Positions 58,932-64,000 of a stretch of DNA of 64,000 nucleotides are shown here, piece by piece. Positions within the stretch are counted from its first letter, which is position 1. Each line of letters starts with the position of its first letter. The position numbers and the translations under genes were made by a program. This DNA comes from Gordonibacter pamelaeae (lineage in GTDB: Bacteria; Actinomycetota; Coriobacteriia; Coriobacteriales; Eggerthellaceae), in the NCBI RefSeq assembly GCF_042665095.1, contig NZ_JBHTBV010000004.1; one strand, 5' to 3'. The notes beneath the pieces are model-generated. The model was not told the origin of the DNA, made no database searches, and saw nothing but the letters and a program-made list of their open reading frames with translations.

Positions 58932-59081
58932 ATGAGCATCGTTCTTGAAATCCTTTACGCCATAGCGGCGGTGGCCACGATCGGGAGCTTCCTTCACGAT
59001 CTGTGGACGGACTATAAAGAACACGGACGAAGCAGGGAGGGATCCAGCAAGGAAGCTGAGATAACAAAAGACCGGGACTAA
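58932..59081 (+). CDS. 49-residue hydrophobic/charged peptide, candidate type I toxin
   Basis: MSIVLEILYAIAAVATIGSF opens a peptide with one membrane-length hydrophobic segment (about 3-24), then HDLW and a strongly charged Lys/Arg/Glu/Asp tail to residue 49. GGGAG lies eight bases before the ATG. The layout (short, hydrophobic N-terminus, charged C-terminus, alone in an intergenic region) resembles Fst, TxpA and holin-like toxins, but I see no diagnostic motif. The last codons and stop are covered by the terminator of a predicted antisense RNA. It could instead be an ordinary small membrane protein. Confidence 0.6.
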   Translation: MSIVLEILYAIAAVATIGSFLHDLWTDYKEHGRSREGSSKEAEITKDRD

Positions 59082-59163
59082 GCCCGGTCTCCCGCAATAC
59101 CTGCGCCGCCCGAGCTGGATGGTGTAGCTGCCTAAGTCTCGCCGTCCTGGGCACCGCCGGTAA
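59064..59163 (-). ncRNA. Predicted antisense RNA, about 100 nt, candidate antitoxin
   Basis: On the minus strand a near-consensus promoter (59169-59197) should start an RNA at about 59162. It would end at an intrinsic terminator formed by 59069-59090: an 8-bp stem AGACCGGG/CCCGGTCT, six-base loop, then TTTTGTT. The RNA overlaps the last 18 bases of the 49-codon ORF and the 3' untranslated region of its mRNA. It has no open frame with a ribosome-binding site. The geometry matches RatA facing TxpA. Existence and role are inferred. Confidence 0.6.
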
Positions 59164-59168
59164 TCCGC

Positions 59169-59197
59169 ATTATAAGGAGCAGCGAGCGTTTCTGCAA
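59169..59197 (-). promoter_or_regulatory. Strong vegetative promoter driving the antisense RNA
   Basis: TTGCAG (59192-59197), exactly 17 bases, and a perfect TATAAT (59169-59174) on the minus strand. It is the best promoter match I found in the window, yet no protein gene lies downstream of it. Confidence 0.75.
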
Positions 59198-59457
59198 TAT
59201 GCTTGAGCAGCCAATTCGACGCACCGGCAAGCGCATCCGCGCGCATTCGCACGTTGCCTCCCCTGCGCGCCCCGGCCTCCGGCTTTCCGCTTCGTGCTCT
59301 TCGCCGAGCGCGTCTCGTCCGGCAGCTGCACGTCGCGAAACACGCTGCTCGCCGTGTAATATTCCTCTTTTTAGCCCATCTGAAAACCGCCTCTCCCACG
59401 GCAATGCTAGACTGGGTGAATTCTCTCTGCAACACGATGGACACGAAAGGAACGCGC
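59198..59457 (+). other. Leader region of lysA
   Basis: Between the antisense promoter and lysA I see no gene. The open frames here have no ribosome-binding site. TGCTAGACT (59405-59413) could be an extended -10 for lysA. No lysine riboswitch core is recognisable. Confidence 0.35.
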
Positions 59458-60813
59458 ATGTCCCTACCTGCGGCAGACACGAGCAAGCAGCCCGACAACC
59501 GCACCACCATGGAGCTGGGCGCGGTGCTTCCCCTCACGGCCGAAGTGCGCGACGAGCACCTGTTCGTCGGTGGCGTCGACATGGTGGAGCTCGCGCGCGA
59601 GCAGGGCACGGCGCTCTACGTCATGGACGAGCGCGACATGCGCACGCGCATGGAAACCTACCTCGAGGCATTTCGCAGCCGCTACGGCAACGCCGACGTC
59701 GTCTACGCCAGCAAGGCGTTTCTCAACAAGGAGGCCGCGCGCATCGTGAACGAAGAGGGCCTGTGCCTCGACGTTTCGGGTGGCGGCGAGCTGGCGTGCG
59801 CGCTGGCCACGGGCTTCCCGGCCGAGCGCATCTTCATGCACGGCAACAACAAGACGCCGCAGGAGCTGCGCGAGGCCATCCAGGCCGGCGTGGGCCGCAT
59901 CGTCATCGACAGCCGCATCGAGCTGCGCCGCATCTCGGAAATCGCCGGCGAGCTGGGCGTCGAGCAACCCGTCTATATGCGTATCACGCCTGGCGTGGAG
60001 GCCGACACGCACCAGTACATCCGCACGGGCTGCGAGGACTCGAAGTTCGGCTTCACCATGCGCGAGGACTTCGCGTTCAAATGCGTGAAGGACGTGCTCG
60101 CCGCGCCCAACGTGCGTCTGGCGGGCCTGCACTGCCATATCGGCTCGCAGATCTTCGCGCTGCACTCGTACCCGGAGGCCGTCGAGGTCATGGTGGACCT
60201 CATGGCGCGCATCCGCGAAGCGTACGGCATCGAGCTTTCCGAGCTGGACATGGGCGGCGGCCTGGGCGTGGCCTACACGGCCGACGACAAGCCCGCCTCC
60301 ATCGACGAGTTCGCCGAAACCATCACCGCGGCCGTGCGCACCGCCTGCGCCAAGCACGGCATGCCCGAGCCGCGGCTGCTCGTGGAGCCGGGCCGCAGCC
60401 TGGTGGCCACGGCGGGCGTGACGCTGTACACGGTGGGCATCATCAAGACGCTGCCGAACATCCGCAAGTACGTGGCGGTGGACGGCGGCATGTCCGACAA
60501 CATCCGCACGGCGCTCTACCACGCCGACTACGAGCCGGTCGTCGCCAACAAAGCGGCCCAGCCGCGCACCGAGATCGTCACCATCGCCGGCAAGCACTGC
60601 GAAAGCGGCGACGCCGTGGTCATCGACATGCCCATGCAGCGCCCCGACCTGGGCGATGTCGTGGCCGTGTTCGGCACGGGCGCGTACAACCACACCATGT
60701 CGAGCAACTACAACGGCCAGCCGCGCCCGGCCGTCGTGTTCGTGAAGGACGGCGAGGCTCGCGTGACCACGCGGCGCGAAACGTACGAGGACCTCTACAG
60801 TCGAGACATTTAG
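59458..60813 (+). CDS. lysA: Diaminopimelate decarboxylase
   Basis: Last step of lysine synthesis: decarboxylates meso-diaminopimelate, PLP-dependent. The 451-residue product has the PLP lysine Lys86 in VVYASKAFLNK, then GLHCHIGSQI, the glycine loop DMGGGLGV and EPGRSLVA. The start is ATG 59458 behind AAAGGAACG; 85 further open codons upstream are not coding. hom follows after ten bases, so lysine and threonine/methionine branches share a transcript. Confidence 0.95.
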   Translation: MSLPAADTSKQPDNRTTMELGAVLPLTAEVRDEHLFVGGVDMVELAREQGTALYVMDERDMRTRMETYLEAFRSRYGNADVVYASKAFLNKEAARIVNEEGLCLDVSGGGELACALATGFPAERIFMHGNNKTPQELREAIQAGVGRIVIDSRIELRRISEIAGELGVEQPVYMRITPGVEADTHQYIRTGCEDSKFGFTMREDFAFKCVKDVLAAPNVRLAGLHCHIGSQIFALHSYPEAVEVMVDLMARIREAYGIELSELDMGGGLGVAYTADDKPASIDEFAETITAAVRTACAKHGMPEPRLLVEPGRSLVATAGVTLYTVGIIKTLPNIRKYVAVDGGMSDNIRTALYHADYEPVVANKAAQPRTEIVTIAGKHCESGDAVVIDMPMQRPDLGDVVAVFGTGAYNHTMSSNYNGQPRPAVVFVKDGEARVTTRRETYEDLYSRDI

Positions 60814-60823
60814 GAGCAGCAAC

Positions 60824-62107
60824 ATGACGGTTAAACTTGGACTCGTGGGAACCGGCACCGTGGGCGGCGGGTGCATCGACATCCTGAAGAACCACCGCGA
60901 GGAATTCAAGCGCCACTACGGCATTGACGTGGAGTTGGCGCGCGTGTGCTCGCGCAACCCCGAGCAGGCTATCGAGCACGGCGTGGAGGACATCTTCACG
61001 CAGGACTTCCACGACATCCTGGACGACTCGGACATCGACATCGTCATCGAGCTCATCGGCGGCACCACCGTGGCGCGCGACGTGGTGCTGGGCGCCCTCC
61101 GTGCCGGCAAGAACGTGGTCACGGCGAACAAGGCGCTCATGGCCACGCACGGCGAGGAGGTCATGCGCACCGCCGAGGAAGCGGGCAAGGAGATCGCGTT
61201 CGAGGCCAGCGTGGGCGGCGGCATCCCCATCATCGATCCGATGAAGCACTCGCTCATCGCGAACCGCATCGATTCCGTTATGGGCATCGTGAACGGCACG
61301 ACGAACTACATGCTCACCCGCATGGCCGAGGACGACATGCCCTATGCCGACGTGCTGGCCGAGGCGCAGGCGAAGGGCTTCGCCGAGGCCGATCCCACGG
61401 CCGACGTCGACGGCCTGGATGCAGCGGCGAAGATCGCCATCCTGGCTTCCATCGCCTTCAACTCGCGCGTTACCATCGACGACGTGCACGCCGAGGGCAT
61501 CCGCAACATCACGCCGCTCGACCTGGAGATAGCGAAGGACATGGGCTACTGCGTGAAGCTCCTGGCCCACGCGCACCGCACCGAGGAGGGCATCGACGTG
61601 CGCGTGCACCCCACCATGCTGCCGCTTTCGCACCAGCTGGCCACCGTGAACGGCGTGTACAACGCCATCTACGTGGTGGGCGACGCCGTGGGCGAGACGA
61701 TGTTCTTCGGCGAGGGCGCGGGCTCCGGCCCGGCCGCGAGCGCCGTCATGGGCGACGTGCTGGAGGTAGCGCGCCACCTGCAGGCCGGCATCCCGCCGTT
61801 CGTGGGCTGCACCTGCACCGACAAGCTGCCGCTCGTGCCCATGGAAGAGCTCAAGACCAAGTATTACATCCGCTTCGCCGTGGCCGACCGCTCCGGCGTG
61901 CTGGCGGCCATGGCCGGCGTGTTCGCCAGCCACGACGTGAGCGTGCACTCGGTCATCCAGCGCGGCAAGAAGGACGGCAACAGCGTGGACATCACGTACG
62001 TCACCCACACCGCCCGCGAGAAGAGCGTGCGCGCCGTGCTCGCCGACATCGCCAAGCTCGACGACGTGCTGCGCGAGGAGCCGAGCGTCATCCGCGTGGA
62101 GGATTAG
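60824..62107 (+). CDS. hom: Homoserine dehydrogenase with ACT domain
   Basis: Reduces aspartate semialdehyde to homoserine. The 427-residue product has an NAD(P)-binding start (KLGLVGTGTVGGG), ANKALMA, EASVGGGIPII and GIVNGTTNYML, and a C-terminal ACT domain (about 345-425, YYIRFAVADRSGVLAAMAGVFA) for threonine feedback. AGGAGC lies before the ATG. Confidence 0.96.
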   Translation: MTVKLGLVGTGTVGGGCIDILKNHREEFKRHYGIDVELARVCSRNPEQAIEHGVEDIFTQDFHDILDDSDIDIVIELIGGTTVARDVVLGALRAGKNVVTANKALMATHGEEVMRTAEEAGKEIAFEASVGGGIPIIDPMKHSLIANRIDSVMGIVNGTTNYMLTRMAEDDMPYADVLAEAQAKGFAEADPTADVDGLDAAAKIAILASIAFNSRVTIDDVHAEGIRNITPLDLEIAKDMGYCVKLLAHAHRTEEGIDVRVHPTMLPLSHQLATVNGVYNAIYVVGDAVGETMFFGEGAGSGPAASAVMGDVLEVARHLQAGIPPFVGCTCTDKLPLVPMEELKTKYYIRFAVADRSGVLAAMAGVFASHDVSVHSVIQRGKKDGNSVDITYVTHTAREKSVRAVLADIAKLDDVLREEPSVIRVED

Positions 62108-62112
62108 CGGCG

Positions 62113-62132
62113 TGCGGGCGAAACAGCCCGCA
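62113..62132 (+). terminator. Small hairpin after hom
   Basis: TGCGGGC (62113-62119), six-base loop and GCCCGCA (62126-62132) follow the hom stop by six bases. The tail is AAAAC rather than T, so termination is uncertain. Confidence 0.4.
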
Positions 62133-62279
62133 AAACCGAAGGTATGCACAAGGGCGGGGTCTGCAAAAGCGGGCCCCGCTTGCGTTGCGGCGCCGGCGCT
62201 TTGCCGCGGATTTTTCAGTCGTAAACCTCGTTATTCCTGATAGACGTTGATTTTATGTCTAAGAACGCCCAAAAAATGC

Positions 62280-62291
62280 TTACAATTGTAA
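62280..62291. promoter_or_regulatory. AT-rich palindrome upstream of the GGDEF-EAL gene
   Basis: TTACAATTGTAA is a perfect 12-bp palindrome 70 bases before the start codon; it includes a possible -10 TACAAT. A second inverted pair, TAGAC/GTCTA, lies at about 62241-62261. Possible promoter with operator; the regulator is unknown. Confidence 0.4.
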
Positions 62292-62360
62292 AGAACGGCC
62301 CGCAAGCCTTCAAAGGGGAGCTGCCGCGGGCTTTGCTGCGACGGACGGGGAGAGGGGCCT

Positions 62361-64000
62361 ATGGAGCCAGTGGTCGGCAAAGCGGGGACCGGCGTTTACG
62401 TTGTCGACAACGAGTACCGCATTGCCTATTTCAACGAGGTGCTGGAGCACTTCTACCCCGATTTGCAGCTGGGCAGCCCGTGCTACCGCGAGCTGTGCGG
62501 AAGGACCGCCCCGTGCCCCGGCTGCCCCTTGGGCGCGACCCTCGGAGACAAGACGCTCTTCTTCAACCGGTTGATCCAGACGTGGGTTGAAGTCGAGGCT
62601 GCCGACATCGAATGGCCCGGTTTGGGCGCGTGCCACCTCCTCTTGTGCCACGAGATCGACCAAAACGACAAGAGCCTGCCGTTCAAGCTTGCCGGCTCGG
62701 CCGGCTACGACGAGCTGTTCGAGCTCAACCTCACGGCCAATGCCTACCGCAGCCTCTACCATATCGAGGGCAAGCACGCCACGTCGGAGCGTACCGGCGT
62801 TTTGGACGGCATGCTCGAGGATGTGGGGCGCCGCATGATTCATCCCGATGACCTGGCGGCGTTCAACGAGTTCTGGAACTTGGATACCCTGCGCGCCCGC
62901 TTCGCCGACGCCGCGGCGAAGGACGCCAATGGCGGCATGCTGCGAGATCGTTTTCGCAGGAAACAGGCCGAGGGCGGATGGCGCTGGATCCAGCAGCTCG
63001 TGGTGCCGCTGCCGTGCAGTCCCGGCGAGGACGAGCTCGCCCTGTGCTTTATCCAGGATATCGAAGGCGAATTGTGGGACGATCCGGCCCTGTTCATGCG
63101 GTTCGCCCCTTCTCCCATCGACCCGATGACGGGCTTGCTCACGCGAGTCTCCTTCTTCAGCGCCGCTGCCGAGTTGCTTGCCGCGCATCCCGACCAACCG
63201 TATTGCCTCATGGCTATCGACGTCGAGCATTTCAAGCTGTTCAACCAATGGCACGGAGAGCAGGCGGGCGACAGCCTCCTCAAGGAAATCGCCGGGCTCT
63301 TGTCGCAGGCCGAACGTGACTACGGGGCGGTGGCGGGCTACCTTCTGGGTGACGATTTCTGCATTGCGATGCCCGATCGGCCCGCTCTGGTAGAGGAGCT
63401 GCAAGGCAAGATCACCGACTGCGTGCGCCGCGTCAGCAAGGAGATGGCCTTCCTTCCCTCCTTCGGCTTGTATGCCGTCGTCGACCCCGCGTTGCCGGTC
63501 AGCACCATGTATGACCGCGCGCTCGTGGCACTCGATTCGGTCAAGGGCAACTACGCCCAGTTCACGGGCTGGTACGAAGAGGACATGATGGAGAAGATGG
63601 AAGAGGACCACACCCTTCTCCTCGAGGTCCAGCGGGCGCTGTCCGAGGGCGAGTTCGTGTTCTATGCCCAGCCGAAGTGCAACATAGCCACCGGTAAGAT
63701 AGTCGGCCTGGAGTCGCTCGCCCGCTGGATGCATCCCGAGCGTGGCGTGATCCCGCCGGCGCGGTTCATGCCCGTGCTCGAGCGCAACGGTTTGGTCACG
63801 GCGCTCGACCTGCATATATGGGAACAGGTATGCAGGGCTTTGCGCTCCTGAATCGACGCTGGGCGCACGGCCGTGCCCATATCGGTCAACGTGTCGCGGC
63901 GCGATGTTTACGCCGTCGACGTGGTGGACGCCCTCAAGGGGCTCGTTGCTAAGTACCGGATCGACCCGAAGCTGCTCTCCGTTGAAATCACCGAGAGCGC
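62361..64000 (+). pseudogene. PAS-GGDEF-EAL protein interrupted by in-frame TGA
   Basis: The frame encodes a PAS-like domain (1-100, with CYRELCGRTAPCPGCPLG), a PAS-linked region, a GGDEF-like domain (about 255-400) and the start of an EAL domain (about 415 on). The cyclase motif is degenerate: LGDDF (329-333) instead of GGDEF. The EAL motif is ESL (Glu451). Codon 497 is TGA (63849-63851). The same frame then continues as IDAGRTAVPISVNVSRRDVY and on to VEITES at the window edge, exactly the next part of an EAL domain. The stop replaces the Trp expected after LRS. It may be a nonsense mutation, a sequencing error or, less likely, readthrough. ATG 62361 follows GGGGAGAGGGG. Confidence 0.85.

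Noticed and set aside
59203..59457. 85-codon N-terminal extension of lysA
   Set aside because: No family similarity and no ribosome-binding site at its start, whereas ATG 59458 has AAAGGA and begins a normal-length enzyme.

Overview
The window is high-GC, gene-dense chromosomal DNA. Gene content points to an anaerobic actinobacterium of the Eggerthellaceae (Coriobacteriia), close to Eggerthella or Gordonibacter. The reasons are Tat-exported molybdopterin oxidoreductase machinery, a [NiFe]-hydrogenase maturation cluster, cytochrome bd, an AmaP/DUF2273/Asp23 envelope-stress operon and many large surface proteins. The genus is inferred from protein style only. I see no rRNA, tRNA, CRISPR array, phage or transposase gene.

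Layout. 1-5.7 kb: glucose-6-phosphate isomerase, then hypF-hypC-hypD. 5.8-10.5 kb (minus): a giant secreted protein with two papain-like protease domains. 10.8-14.7 kb: cydAB and a DUF4190 membrane protein. 14.9-21.4 kb: a DMSO-reductase-type respiratory operon (catalytic subunit, four-cluster ferredoxin, TorD chaperone), followed by a CXXCH-containing sensor kinase and an OmpR regulator that probably control it. 21.5-22.8 kb (minus): yqeY and a lone, AT-richer type IV pilin-like gene. 23-30 kb: two PH-domain membrane proteins, a TrhA/hemolysin III protein, a CorC-type CBS protein, a PspC protein and a lysozyme-like cell-wall enzyme. 30.2-31.6 kb: two TrkA-type K+ channel regulators. 31.7-45 kb: MOSC protein, purB, an AlbA_2 regulator, a Gly-rich anchored protein, a two-component system, purC, a small membrane protein and purL. 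45-51 kb: GNAT-YoaP, a zinc-ribbon protein, DUF6323-DUF6179, a DUF2974 hydrolase and the Asp23 operon. 51.2-53.2 kb (minus): moeA and a moaE-like gene. 53.5-58.4 kb: TetR regulator divergent from an MMPL exporter and a YhgE-like partner. 58.4-59.5 kb: a gene-poor stretch with short repeats and a candidate type I toxin-antitoxin locus. 59.5-62.1 kb: lysA-hom. 62.4 kb to the end: a PAS-GGDEF-EAL gene interrupted by an in-frame TGA.

Themes. Molybdenum enzymes and cofactor genes recur (DmsA-like, TorD, MoeA, MoaE-like, MOSC). Purine genes purB, purC and purL lie within 13 kb but are interspersed with unrelated genes. Five copies of the ParB-binding palindrome parS lie in the window. Two are inside the hypF reading frame, one forms the stem of a terminator, and two flank the moaE-like gene. 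All share flanking bases beyond parS, as though a longer element had been copied. A second palindromic repeat family is inserted in hypF and overlaps the purL stop codon.

The most promising undescribed system is at 58.85-59.20 kb. A 49-residue hydrophobic-then-charged ORF is met at its 3' end by a minus-strand RNA of about 100 nt. That RNA has a near-consensus promoter and an intrinsic terminator, which is the architecture of txpA/ratA-like type I toxin-antitoxin pairs.
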